Below are positions 1 through 11,100 of a stretch of 64,000 bases of DNA, piece by piece. Where the stretch lies: assembly GCF_016808335.1 (NCBI RefSeq), contig NC_053142.1:50773992-50837991 (forward strand). The letters are read 5' to 3'. The position numbers and the translations under genes were made by a program. Below the pieces are notes generated by a model. That model ran no database searches and had not been told where the DNA came from. It saw only the letters and a program-made list of their open reading frames with translations. Source of the DNA: Panicum virgatum. Its lineage: Eukaryota > Streptophyta > Magnoliopsida > Poales > Poaceae. Positions within the stretch are counted from its first letter, which is position 1. The number at the start of each line of letters is the position of its first letter.

Positions 1-33
1 TTCAGATCGAACGATCATGCGCAGACGGCATAC

Positions 34-400
34 CTGAAGGCGACGAGAGCGAGAGGGCGCCGAGGTGGCTGGCCTCGGCCGTGGCGGCGGCGGGGAAGTT
101 GACGTCGAGGTTGGTGAGGCGCCGCTTCTGCCGCTCGCGGGCCTTGTGGTTCTGGAACCAGTAGAAGACGTTCTTGCCCTCGATCTTGCCGTACTGGCGC
201 AGCATGGCGGTGATGCGCTGGATCTGCTCCGAGTTGGGCGACCGGATGCCGCAGCCGTAGTAGAGATCCTTGAGTAGCTTGATCTGCTCCGGCGTCGGCG
301 TCCACCGCGAGCCGCTGGCGCGGCACGGCGCCACGGCGCCGCCGGTGCCTCCCGCTCCAGCACCACCGCCAACGCTCCTGCCGCCCACATTGGCCGCCAT
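34..400 (-). CDS. WUS: WUSCHEL homeodomain transcription factor, exon 1 (5' part of gene)
   Basis: Nuclear transcription factor that keeps stem cells in the shoot meristem. The exon encodes 122 residues plus one base. A Gly/Ala-rich N-terminus leads into a WUS-class homeodomain at about residues 29-95, with the family signatures [22 protein letters not shown] and helix 3 [18 protein letters not shown]. The start chosen is the ATG at 400-398, giving MAANVGG, the same beginning I remember for maize WUS2. The exon ends at 34, where CAG is followed by the donor GTATGC, after LSLSSPS; this is where the first WUS intron lies. The rest of the gene, including the WUS box and EAR-like tail, would lie left of the window. 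The frame stays open upstream of the ATG and encodes [12 protein letters not shown], resembling the rice WUS N-terminus, but the position of the rice Met is GTG here. Identification is secure; only the exact start is open. Confidence 0.95.
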
Positions 401-535
401 GCCCTCGATCTCCTCCCCCACCTGCGGCTGCTGCACTGGTCTTGTGATTGCCTGCTGGGTTGCTGTGGTGATCTCGCTCTATGGCAAGGAGGAGGAAAGG
501 GTTTGCCTTGGCCTTGCGGAGGCATGAGAAGAGGG

Positions 536-541
536 TTTATA
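536..541 (-). promoter_or_regulatory. Candidate TATA box of WUS
   Basis: TATAAA on the minus strand, in the context CTTATAAACC, about 136 bp upstream of the WUS ATG. A transcription start about 30 bp downstream would give a leader of roughly 105 nt. Inferred from motif and position only. Confidence 0.5.
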
Positions 542-972
542 AGGAGGAGCAGAGAGCTAGGAGGGGTCTAGGAGCTAGCATGCAGTGCTAGTGTGGCTGC
601 TAGGTGCATGGCGATGATATAGGCTGGGGCTGGGAGGATCATGGGGATTCGATATCTTTTGGAGAGGGACATGTGAAGTTGACACACGAGGGCGGAGGGG
701 GCTTGCTCTCAGCTGCTTGAGCTCACCCGGCCGCTTCAGTTCAGTACTTCAGTTGGAAGAGAGAGGGGAGACAGAGAGGGGAGGGAGGAGCATGTGGGGA
801 GCATGCAGAGGGCGTAGAAGGCCAGGCTCCTCTTGTGGCAACTGCTTCTTCCTCAGCCTAGCATGGGTACACAGGCCCTCTCTTGCAGCAGCTGCTGGTG
901 CAAAGGCTACCGATGCAACCATGCCATAGCTCTGCTGCTGCAAACTAGCTAGTGCATCATTGTTCTTGCAGA

Positions 973-976
<4 letters not shown>

Positions 977-1031
<55 letters not shown>
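977..1031. repeat. (TC)n microsatellite
   Basis: About 27 uninterrupted TC units followed by CCTCCCTCCC. Read from the WUS strand it is a GA tract about 580 bp upstream of the WUS ATG, so it could bind GAGA-type (BBR/BPC) factors. That role is inference; the repeat itself is plain. Confidence 0.95.
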
Positions 1032-1034
<3 letters not shown>

Positions 1035-1166
1035 CCTCCCCTGTGATAGAAAAAGAAACAAGCCGAGACGTGTTCATACATGGATCGATCGAGCTGGGTT
1101 TGGGGCAAACAACATGTGTGCGCGATGTGGCAGGGTTTTGTTGAATTGTCTGCTTCCACTCAACAG

Positions 1167-1475
1167 TATATCCAGTTGTTCAGATTGACAGTGGGATTTT
1201 CCCCCCTTCTACCATGGAAATTCTCAAGCACCACACCATTTGGATTTAGTTTTGCAAAGATCCTGGAATTCTTGTGTTTTGCTTTGCAGCGCTGAAACAG
1301 ACTACGCAAGAACCGGATACTACCTCTTGCTTGCTTCGGCTTTTCGTTTTTTTATTTGAACAAATTGGAAGGAGCACTGTCAAATCATATAAGAAGAAAA
1401 AACAGAATCTTATAGTTAACTAATCCGAGAGCTTTTCGTTTCAAATAATTTGCTCGTCAGCATTCTAATTATATG
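1167..1475. repeat. Direct duplication in WUS upstream region, copy A
   Basis: Matches 2677-2910 in the same orientation. Shared blocks include GGAAATTCTCAAGCACCA, CATTTGGATTTA, TTTTGCAAAGATCCT and CATCAGCATTCTAAT-like DNA in the same order, with scattered substitutions and indels. Offset is about 1.5 kb. Confidence 0.8.
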
Positions 1476-2676
1476 TAGAGATAGAACATGGGGACGAATA
1501 ACCCAAGAAAACACGAGTTGGCATGCATGGCAACTAGCTAGTGTGCTTGCCGAGCTGGCGAGAGATGGCACACTTTGTTTTTAAATTGTCTAGAACTGCA
1601 GGACTAGGATTACCGAGACGCTGATGCCAGTGATGTCGAAACAGCGAGGCTGGTGTGGGTGGTGATAGGGATGCTAGGTGGGATGGTGTAGATCCCCGCT
1701 ACTATTGTAGGAATAGCGAAAAATCACACACGACTGATCGGAAGATCTTTGATAGAAAAACCAAAAGCTTCAAATTTGATGGAACAACGGTTGCCACGTG
1801 TAAATTGTCTAACTGACAAAAGGTTATATTATGAATAATAGCAGGGACAGTAAGGGCGTTGTTTAAATCGAAGTTCGATGCAGGTGTGCGGAGAGTAGAA
1901 TAACCTCTAGCTGTGACAGTTAGAGATGTGCCATTGCCTACTGTAATGGAAGAATTGAAGGAAGGAAGACGAGAGAGAAAGTATACCATCGGTGACGACA
2001 TGTGTGTAGAAGCGCCGGTCGGAGTCGGCCATCAGGGGGTGCTGCCCTGCACGGACATCTGCTGCAGGGTGCTATGAGGTCGGCCTAGTTCCCAGCCCTG
2101 TGCCAACGGAGGGGAGGGGGCTGGTTCCAGTGCTCGGCGAGTACTGCGCGGGCGTCGTGACGGTGCAGCAGATCGGTGGGGGCGCAGTACAGATGGAGCA
2201 CGCAGAACAGCAGGAGCCGATCGGTGAGAAGGCGATCGACGACGTGGAGGAGCAGATGCCGATCGATCAGGAGGCCAAGGCGATCGGCTGGTCGCACGAC
2301 GTGGAGGCGCCAGACTGGAGCAGATAGGCACCTGGTGCACGGTGGCAGACTTGAAGCTGGCAATCAGATTGATCTGCTAGCGCGGTGCAAGCAATCATAC
2401 CCAGTATTAAATCATACCTTTCCTAGCCGTTGATCTATAGAAATTAAATCAAATCAGTACTTGGTCCCACTATTTGTGGTATTTGATCCCACATTTTGGA
2501 AGTACTAAGTACTTTACTTTAAATACTTTTGGGTACTTTCTACCTTCATCACCATAGATTTTTATCAGATGGATGACTTTTATTTTTTCAATCATTGTAA
2601 AACTTCTCTTCATTATATAGTCGGGATGGGGCTTAGGTTACAAGTCAAGTCATATACAAATACATATACAACTCTA

Positions 2677-2910
2677 ATAATATACAGTCACTCACATTGA
2701 CCGGGGGATTTTTTTTTCCCTCCCTTCTGCTGTGGAAATTCTCAAGCACCATACCATTTGGATTTACTTTTGCAAAGATCCTAGAGCTCTTGTGTTTTGC
2801 AGCACTGAAATAATCAAATAAACTACGCAAGAATTGGATGCTACCTCTCGCTTGCTTCATCAGCGTTTGGTTTCAAAGAAGATGTTCATCAGCATTCTAA
2901 TAGTGTCATG
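2677..2910. repeat. Direct duplication in WUS upstream region, copy B
   Basis: Second copy of the segment at 1167-1475. It is shorter because of indels, and the divergence suggests the duplication is not recent. Confidence 0.8.
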
Positions 2911-3137
2911 TTTGATGAACTAGTTCCTAGGACGCGAAGGCCTGCAATTATCTGATGTTTCCAAATGCATGCATGTCTTTTGGAGGCCAGATTACGGAGC
3001 TTTCTCACAAGTCACAAAGCTTTTCTTCGTCTCTAGCTAGTCCCCTGGAACACGAGGATATTCTGTCATGAATACATGATTGCTGCAAGGACAGACGAAG
3101 TCGTACTAGGTACGCGCAGTAGCCTGCATCCAGCATA

Positions 3138-3270
3138 GGCCCTGTTTAGATTACACCCCATAAACCAAAAAATGTCACATCAAATGTTTCGACACAGACA
3201 AAGAGTACTAAATAAAATCTATTTACAAAACTTTTTGCATGGATGGTCTGTAAATCTTATTTTGCATTTC
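3138..3270. mobile_element. 5' part of a MITE (GGCCCTGTTTAGAT end)
   Basis: Starts with GGCCCTGTTTAGATTACACC and continues with the GTCACATCAAATGTT-type sequence seen in abundant grass MITEs. The matching 3' terminus is absent; the sequence runs into the Tat retrotransposon fragment, so the MITE looks cut by that insertion or by a rearrangement. Confidence 0.5.
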
Positions 3271-4461
3271 GATTATCGAGTTTTTGCCTTTCTAACCCCC
3301 GCGCGGACTTCCACTCTTGTCGCTACAGTTAAGATCTGTATTGAGTTGCTGGACTGCCGTACAGGTCCGAACCCCCTTGCTGCTGGGAGAGGGGTCTGGA
3401 CCCCTAGGGACCTGCTCTGGAGAGGGGGTGCTTGTTTCATGTGGTGGTCCGGAGTCCTGTGTAGCCGCTTAGCCGGTTCCGTACCCAAAGCCTACACGCT
3501 CCACCACCCTATAACGAGTACTCTAGTACCCGGAGCTGGGTAATTAGGGGCCCGGACCTCGTTTTAGCTCAAGGGTTGGATTCCTAAGTCCTACACGGCA
3601 GGTCCAGCTCCATATCTCAAAGAATCGAGTACGACAGAATGGCCTCACCCACTGCTAGGGTGGGGTCCGGAACGTCGGAGTCAGGTCCGATAAAGTCATG
3701 CTTGTTTCCTGGAGTGGTCCGGAGCCCTGTGTAGCGGCTTAGCCTGGTTCCGTACCCTAAGCCTACACACTCCACCACTCTGTAACAAGCATCGTGCTGT
3801 CTGGACCTGCGTATCCGGAGCTCCGGACTTCATACTAGCATGGGGGCGGTTCAGAATAGGTCCCGCGGGCCTGCTACTAAGCTTTGACTTTGAGTGGTAT
3901 GCAGGTTAAGCCTTGACTGGTGGTAGCTAGCTTCAAACCATTGAGCCTACCTACCAGGGGCCCAGGCATCCGCTTTAAGGCTTCATGCAGATCGAGGTCC
4001 AGTCTCAGTGGTAGACAGACTCAAAACAACTGAGCCTGTCTCCCAGGGGGCCCGGAGCGTTCGCTTTGAGCTAGACACCAAGAATCGATTCTGCATGCGT
4101 CAAAAAACTAAGTTGCAGTATCATTACTACCATCCCAACGAGTTTGATTTTCCTCTCTGTAGTTTTTTCTGCTATTCAGAGAATAAGTCGCTCGTTTGAC
4201 TTACAATCTGTGCTACACCTATGCCCAAGAACACTTGTTCAACCTCATAGGGGGTCCGGAGCGTCTTCTCGGCTCGGATGTCAGATAGGTTCTAACAACT
4301 GAACCTATCTACCAGGGGGCCAGGGCACCGGGGTGCTGCATACCGCAAACCAGAGCAACTGACAAACAGCTAAGTTGAAATTTCTTCTATTAAAATTTCA
4401 ACAAGTACAATGTTTTTATATAACACAAAAAACAAAAGTTCTACTGCTGTGATGGTCAAGC

Positions 4462-7459
4462 TCAGGAATCTGCAGGCTCCCGCTTGAAATAAGCAGCTAC
4501 AAAGTCGACGACCTCCCGCACGCTTTCCCGAGCGGAGGCCTCTGTCTCCGCCACTGGACCATCGACGACGGGGGCTAGCGAGATGGCAGGATCGTGGCTC
4601 CGGAGGCAGGTGAAAATGTACTCCGCCACCATCCAGCACAGCTCACGGCCCTCGGCTTCAAGGTGGCCAGCGAGGATCGGCTTCAGACGCCGGAGTTTAT
4701 CTGAAGCAGAGTTCAGCACTGGGAGGGCGTCAGCGATTGAAGATGGTTGCTCTGCCACTTGGATTGGAGTCATTCCAAGTGGCACCAGAGCTGAGCTTGC
4801 TTCGCTCGCCCAGTCGATGATTCGCTGGGCCCCCATGCGCTGGTCCTCCTGCAGCTTCCGGGCTGCCTCCTGGACCGCCTCCTGCACCTGGGCATCCAGT
4901 GCCACCTGAGCCACCTCTAGCCGGCGGGTCTTCTCCTGGAGCGAGGCCTCCTCCCGCGCCGCTGACTCCTTCAGGGTCTTAAGACACTCGCGCTGGCGCG
5001 CAAGGGCCTGCTCTATGCTGGTGGTGAGGGATTCCCGTCGTGCAAGGGACTTCCTCCCCTCCTCGAGCTCCATCTCGGCAACAGCCTGCTGGCTGGCGGT
5101 CTCCTGCAGCTCCTGGCTCCATAGATGCAGGGACTCGGAGAGTTTGTCGAGCTCCTGCTTGCGGACCTCTAGTCCCTGGCTGCGAGACTCGAGCTCGGAT
5201 CGCGGTTTTCTCCCGTCCCGTCACCGCGAGCTCCAGGTTGAACACCTTCCGGAGCCCTTTTCTGTAGGACTCAAAGTCGGCCTCAAGCTCGGACCGGGCG
5301 ACGGCAGCACGGGAGGCCTCGGCCTTCGTGCGCTCCTCCAGGCGGATGTACCAGTCGCCGAGGCTCTGACGCTCGCTCTCTAGAGCTACCCACTCCCGCC
5401 GGAAGGCTGCCTCGGTGGTAGAAGTCGCCTCTTCTATCCTCCGCCGGACCCGGACCAGCACCCGGGGGAGGGGAACCGCATCCTCCTCTGGGGGACCCTG
5501 CAAGAGCCGCCTTCCAGAGACCACCTCCAGCTCTTCCTCTACTGCAGGTTGGGAGCTGGGTGTGGGGACATCTGGCACAGACGTCGGGACCTCGGGTACT
5601 GAGGTGTTCGCCGTTGCTGCACCCGCTGCCGCTGTGCTCGCCGTCGCCAAGCCCGGTGTCGGCGCGTCTGCCGCCGTAGCCGGGGCCTCGGGGGCCACCG
5701 CGTCGGGCGTTGCTGCGCCTGGCACTGGCGCATCTGCAGCCGCCGCGCTGGGCGCCATCGGGTTAGCGGAGGTCGCCGCACCCGAGGCTCCCACATCCGC
5801 CGTCGCTTCCGCCGTTGCCGCCGAGACACCGGTCGCCTGGACCCCCGCTGACGAGCCAGCGGCGGCGGAAGAGCTGCCGGGGCGAGAGGCCCTGGCAAAC
5901 GAAGAGAAGAAGCCCTTTAGCAAAAAGCGAAGCACCGGGAATAAGGGGAGTGAACGGAAGAACACTTACCCCGAAGCGCCGGGTCTCCAGCGTCCACAGA
6001 GGCTGGCCGACCGCTGCTGCCATGGTGGCGGTGGAGGCGCACCTCGTGGCTGCTGCTGCTGCCCTGGTGGTGGCGGTGGTGGTGGAGGCTGCTGTTGCTG
6101 TCGTGGCGGCGGCGGAGGTGCACCTCGTGGCTGCTGCTGCCCTGGTGGTGGCGGTGGTGGTGGAGGCTGCTGCTGCTGCTGCCGCCGCCGGGGAGAGACA
6201 CCTCCCGGCGGTGGTGGTGGCGGCGCAGCTACTCCAGGGGTCCCGCGTGAGCCGGGAGCCCGGGAGCTACCCTGGCCCGCGTCCTCAGCGGCCCTCTGAC
6301 GCTTTGCGGCGGGCTCCATAACTGGGGTCCCGTCGCTACAGTGCAACCTGTGCCGGCTCACCTCCTCCGGCGATGCGCTGGAGCTGCTTCGGGCCTGACT
6401 GGGACCGCTCGCGGCGGAGCTACCAGCCACGGCCTGCTTGCCCTTGGCAGAAGGGCCAGACCCTGCGGCGCTCGGCACGGTCTGTTCCTCGGACGCACTG
6501 GGGATCCGGATCCCACGGTCCGGGTCGCCCCCAATTTGGCGTGCTGCTAGCCCACCGTCATCGAGGGTCGGTAGAGTGGTCAGGACCGCAGCCCTCAGGC
6601 TCGAGTCCTCGCAGAGGGGAACGACGCCCTGAGGAAGGATCAGGTGCTCCGGGATGAAGATCTCCCCCGTCACCGCCCACACCACGACCTCCAGGTCTTT
6701 CTGGGTCAGATCGCTGCCCTCCCCGTGGTGGGTCCTGCTGCAGTCTTGGAGTCCGGTGAAGCTCCAGGTAGGACGCGGCCGCTGCGTCAGAGGGGCGATC
6801 CGGCGCTTCAGGAAGTCCCCGAGCACATGCAGCGAGGTGAGGCCGCTCTCCGCCAGCGTCCTGAACTTGCTCAGCACGGGGTCAAACTCCAACGGCAGGG
6901 ACGGCTTGGCCCTCCAGGACTAGCGGTCGGAGGCGGGTCCCTCGGTCAGCATGACGATGTGCTCGTTGGCTTCGGTGGTGGCGATCACCCACTCCTTGCG
7001 CCAATCCTCCCACTTCCCGCCAGTAAGGCCGGGGATGTAGGGCGTCTGCAGATCGTCCCTCGTCTGGAAGTAGTACGCCCCCACTTCATCCTTGCTCTTC
7101 CCGGACTTCACCATGACGAAGAAGTGGCGGAAGAGAATGACGCAGGGCCGCACCCCCACGAAAATATCGCATAGGTGGACGAAGATCAACGTCAGAAGGA
7201 TGGAGTGGGACGTGAGATGCTGGAGCTGGAGGCCGAAATCCTCCAGCAGCAGTAGGAAGAACGAAGAAATCGGCAGCCCCACGCCGGTGGAAATGTGCGA
7301 AATAAACAGCACAAATTCACTGGCGCGCAGATCGCCGAGGGGAACCGAGCCTGCTCGAATTCCCCAAGCAGTCTGCTATGGACTCCACCCGAGCAGGCGG
7401 CGCACCATGTTCAGTTCCGTCTCGGTTTGGAAACGACGGGGACGAACGAGGGACGTCAT
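4462..7459 (-). pseudogene. Antisense ORF (aORF) of Tat retrotransposon, PF04195-type, degenerate
   Basis: Encoded opposite to the LTR polarity. From ATG at 7459 the frame gives MTSLVRPRRF, then the PF04195-like part: SEFVLFISHISTGVGLP, FVGVRPCVILFRHFFVM and GGKWEDWRKEWV. A Ser/Ala-rich middle leads into long proline and glutamine runs (about 5990-6230). A canonical donor GTAAGT near 5970 and an acceptor TTTGCCAG near 5897 suggest an intron. The second exon is Ala-rich and then a long coiled coil (Glu/Arg/Leu-rich, 4462-5450), ending FKREPADS. Disruptions seen: an in-frame TAG at 7376-7378, another at about 6918-6920, and a frameshift near 5200, beyond which the original frame resumes as ELEEGRKSLARRESL. 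It is therefore not intact. The function of these antisense products is not established. Confidence 0.7.
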
Positions 7460-8104
7460 CTTGCTATGTGGGCGAGGAACAATCTGTGCAGAAGTGCAAG
7501 GGGAGAGGAGGCTCGAAGGCAAAGGGGCGCAAAGGTTTGGAAGGATGAAAGCGAATGCGGAAAAGTAACTGCGGTATGCGGTTCGGCCCTTTATGAAGTC
7601 TGATCCATCCGGCGCGCCCCGAAACCGTCGATGGAAGCCAAGCGATGCTCATGCTTGGTGTTAGCCGCCCGGTCCATGACAAGGGGGCCCAGGCCTGTCT
7701 GTCAGGAGAGGCGGGTAACAAACGAAGGTGTGAAAAGGCGGGATCTGAACCGTCGCCCGCGCGCGAAGCGAGGCGGAAGCTGAGCTCGCGTGCGCGCACG
7801 AAGCGCTGGTAAGACCAGGCTTTTCGGGAACTGCGCTGGTGGTAAAAATTCCATTTACCCCGGCCGCAACAAAGCCGAGCGTCGCTCGCGTGACTAGGTG
7901 TACCACTATGTGTGGGGGGCCACGAGTCAGTAAGCCGTTGCGGTGTGATGAGGCAGTGAAAAACCCGATGGATGGTCAAAGCTGGACAAGACTCCTGCAG
8001 CGTGCACAGTCTAACGCTGGAGGCTTCAAGTTATGCAGAGCCAGATCACAGTAGTGGCCCCACCTGCGGGTTCGTCGCCTCTCCCGAGGTGGGCCCGGGG
8101 CCAC

Positions 8105-9244
8105 TGTCGGTACCCTGTAGTAGGGATACCCACTCCTACTGCAGCAAGGCAGGACTCGCGTGGTCATCCATAACTACGCACTAAGGGGCGGAGCAGCCGA
8201 GCCCAGGGGGTCAAGCTTTTACCTCACCGGGCCAACGGCTCCGGACCCGCTCCCCGCTCTGGGACGGGTCCGGTGGCGCCACGTGCCCCAGAAGAGGGGA
8301 AGCTCCGCGCCAACAGCCGAGGGCCCGGACCCCCCATATGGGTCCGCGACCTCCCCGCGTCCGTCCGGACCTCCCACGCGCGTAGAACCAATATACCGCC
8401 GGGGCGGGCTCCGGGGGCACCACGTGTCCCGTAGGTGCAGGTGCGGGCGCGAGTCTTCCGTTGGAAGACTCGCCCACCCACCGCATTCAATGCGGGTGGT
8501 TGAGGCGTGCTCTGCCGCCGCGGCACGCGGGACAGCTTTTGTCAGGCCTCACTGTAGACGCATATTACCGAGGTACACAGTGCAGCCGCATGCACCGCAT
8601 CCGCGCAGAGCCCGTCTGCCGCATTAAATGGATATGACGGCACGGCACCCTTTCATCATACCGCATACGCTGCAAGCTACACGGTCTGTTCAGCTACGCG
8701 GCAGGCTACGCCGCAAGCTACGCCCTGGCGCCGTTTCGACAAGACAGGGCATGGTTATGCCGGACGGAAGATTCCCACGGGCAAAACAAGGAAATCCCGG
8801 AATAAGATCTTTCCCAGGTGTAGCACCATAATAGCGCTAAGTCATTCGTATTAAATACAACATCGTTGGGTCCACCTGTCGGGGACTCAACTGCCATGTA
8901 CGCTCCTCCCTTGATATATGAAGTGGAGGCGCTCGCTGCACACGCAAGACGCCCTGGACTCTCTGAAGTCTCTCTGGACTCTCTGGAGACTCTCTCTACA
9001 CTCTCAAAACACAAGCTCGGATTCACTCCGAAGAATCTCGTTCTCAACCTCTTGAGAGCACCAGCAATACAACACACAGTGGACGTAGGGTATTACGCTC
9101 TGGAGGCTCGAACCACTCTAAACCAGTTGTGTTCATCGTGATCTTGCATCTAGATTGGGATAATCCTAGCTACCCCGAGTACTCACCCTCTGGGTTTATG
9201 TGGGTACACTACGTCACCCGGCTGTGAGTTTGCACACCACGACA
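8105..9244 (+). repeat. 3' LTR of the Tat-like element
   Basis: 1140 bp from TGTCGGTACC to CACGACA, directly after the polypurine tract. A TATA-like GATATATGAAG lies near 8908 and may be its promoter. The following five bases, CAAAG, would be the target duplication, but the other side is lost. Confidence 0.75.
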
Positions 9245-9606
9245 CAAAGGATGAGAGGAATGTCGTGTATGTCACTTCCTTTTTTTCATAATGAATCATC
9301 GTCTATATCTATATGTTTCAAATGAAAAATTTTATCCATCTTTTTCTTTTGTTTAGGGCAAGATTTTCCAGCATCCAAATTACGAGTTTTCAGAGAAAAC
9401 GTGGAGTCTCCGATACTGCACAGAATAGGCCTTTTCCGGCCTAGCCAAGTAGCCAGCAGGAGCCGCCTCTGTACAGTGATAACATTCATTTTCATACAGT
9501 GCTCCTACAGTATCGCGCAGAGCCCTAGCAAACAGTTAGCTTGCTAGGTTACAGCATTTTTATCCTTAGCATATCACGAGATCGCCACATCACTGAAGGC
9601 ATGGAG
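9245..9606. other. Intergenic, nothing recognised
   Basis: About 360 bp of A/T-rich DNA between the Tat LTR and a MITE. No frame, repeat or motif that I can support. Confidence 0.5.
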
Positions 9607-9944
9607 GGCTTGTTTGGTTGCGCTAGAAATCTAGCGTGCACGTTTTCTAAAAAAAGAATCTCGCATGCATGAATTACTAAATGAAGTCTGTTTGAAAAAA
9701 ATTTTAGTGATGGGTGTAATTTTTCGCAACGAATCTAATGATGGTAATTAATCGATGATTTGCTACAGTGATGCTACAGTACCATCCTCTAATCGTGCGG
9801 CCAAAGGACTCGTTAGATTCTTCAGAGTCACTGGTACGGGATTCTGAAGTTGATTTTGTAAACTGATTTTGTTTGGTACCGTAATTAGCAGTCAAAATAT
9901 TACTGTTTCTAGCACTAGCACTAGGAAGCATGCCAAACAAGGCC
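9607..9944. mobile_element. MITE with GGCTTGTTTGG / CCAAACAAGGCC ends
   Basis: 338 bp with imperfect terminal inverted repeats. The left end is GGCTTGTTTGGTTGCGCTAG; the right end, read inverted, is GGCCTTGTTTGGCATGCTTC. Internal GCTACAGTGATGCTACAGT and AATCGATGATT are shared with the fragment at 51735-51905, so this is a repeated family. Superfamily not certain; Harbinger/Tourist-like by termini. Confidence 0.7.
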
Positions 9945-10758
9945 AACGCCTGTGGAATGGGAAACGTCTCGTCAGTCAAGAGAAAGCAAGCGGGTAGACA
10001 GTACTATTCATTCGCAATTTCTCATGATCTTTCCACACGTAAACGGTTAAAGGACCTTTTTAAAAGTAATACGTGAAATGCTATTTCATTTTGTAACAAA
10101 ATTAAAGCACATACTCTATGCATAATGTCTGGCAGATAGTTTTTTATGGCAGATAACTTGTTTTTATGAGACAAATGCATTGCAGGTGACTGTACTCGAC
10201 AGAGGAGACAGAACACATGCAGTGCAGGTGGCCTTGTGATATATTCTCAGTGATGCAATTTTGGCAAGCTCTCCCTCTAACCCTCGGAGCTGAAAAGAGG
10301 AGCATGATTGCTCTGTAGAAACTTGTCTCTCTCTTTTCCCCTTCCTTCCCTGACCCTATCTCTCCTTAGAGAACTTAGGTCCTTCCTATCAAGGGCCTGT
10401 TCCTTAGGTCTGCCCAGCAGCAGCAGCTCCTTACTATGAGAGAGAGAGAGGCTCCTCTGGCAAAATGCACTGCATATTTGTGATCCCTGCAACTACAACA
10501 AGGTAGTAGCATGTGTATACTTCAGTTCGGCCATCAAGTGCTTCTTGTTTTGTACTGATGATAGCGAGAGGAGAGTGGAGAACATCCCTGTGGCCACACC
10601 ACACATAGAGTGGTGGAATGCTGCTACCTGCAACAGCAACAACACATAGAGGGACTGGAGTGGGACAGCAGTTGCTATCAGTACACAAGCAGTTTAGCTG
10701 CAGGAAGTTAACTGAAGTTGAAGGGTACCACCATCACTACCATGAGTGAGAAACAAAT
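9945..10758. other. Intergenic, no gene supported
   Basis: About 800 bp with only short open frames on the minus strand (for example 10277-10492) that resemble no protein I know. Confidence 0.45.
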
Positions 10759-11100
10759 GCCCCGTTTAGTTCCAAAAAATTTTCACCCAAAAATTTTCAC
10801 CTCCCCTTCGAACACATGTATGAAGCACTAAATGTAATTAAATAACAAAACTAATTACACAGTTTGGATGTACACGACGAGACGAATCTTTTAAGCCTAA
10901 TTAGTGCATGATTAGCCATAAGTGCTACAGTAGCCCACATGTGCAAATGATGCGGCCAAAGACCTCAAAAGATTCGTCTCGCGGTTTCCAAGTGAGTTCT
11001 GAAATTAGTTTTTTAATTAGTGTTCGAAAGCCCTCCCGACATTTGGTCAAAGTCTCGATTTGACATCCAAAATTTTTTATTTTTGTAACTAAACGCCCCC
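10759..11100. mobile_element. MITE with GCCCCGTTTAGTTCC ends
   Basis: 342 bp. The left end GCCCCGTTTAGTTCCAAAAA pairs with the right end, which inverted reads GGGGGCGTTTAGTTACAAAA. The internal block ACGAGACGAATCTTTTAAGC then GCATGATTAGCC is the hallmark of a very abundant grass MITE family. A related copy is at 51341-51569. The target duplication is unclear. Confidence 0.75.

Larger units (their letters stand above)
542..3137. other. WUS upstream region, no gene seen
   Basis: About 2.6 kb upstream of WUS without a convincing coding frame. It holds a long TC microsatellite (977-1031) and a diverged direct duplication (1167-1475 and 2677-2910). Around 2030-2330 there is a GC-rich stretch with short open frames on both strands but no recognisable product. 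Part of this is probably WUS promoter; the remainder looks like old repeat-derived DNA. Confidence 0.5.
3271..9244 (+). mobile_element. Tat-lineage Ty3/gypsy retrotransposon, 3' part (5' truncated)
   Basis: Reading left to right it holds GC-rich non-coding DNA (3300-4360), an ORF in antisense (4462-7459), a polypurine tract GGTGGGCCCGGGGCCAC at 8088-8104, and a 3' LTR 8105-9244 starting TGTCGGTACC and ending CACGACA. No 5' LTR, gag or pol is present. An antisense ORF between pol and the 3' LTR with the 'putative gypsy type transposon' domain (Pfam PF04195) is known from Tat elements such as rice RIRE2 and relatives; that family knowledge underlies the call. Within 3300-4360 there are two diverged copies of a roughly 70-bp unit about 268 bp apart (near 3450 and 3718). 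The left border is approximate. Confidence 0.75.

Noticed and set aside
5415..6299. Plus-strand 294-codon ORF with Gly/Cys-rich tail
   Set aside because: It is the complement of the poly-Pro/Gln and Ala-rich coding strand of the antisense ORF; no family motif.
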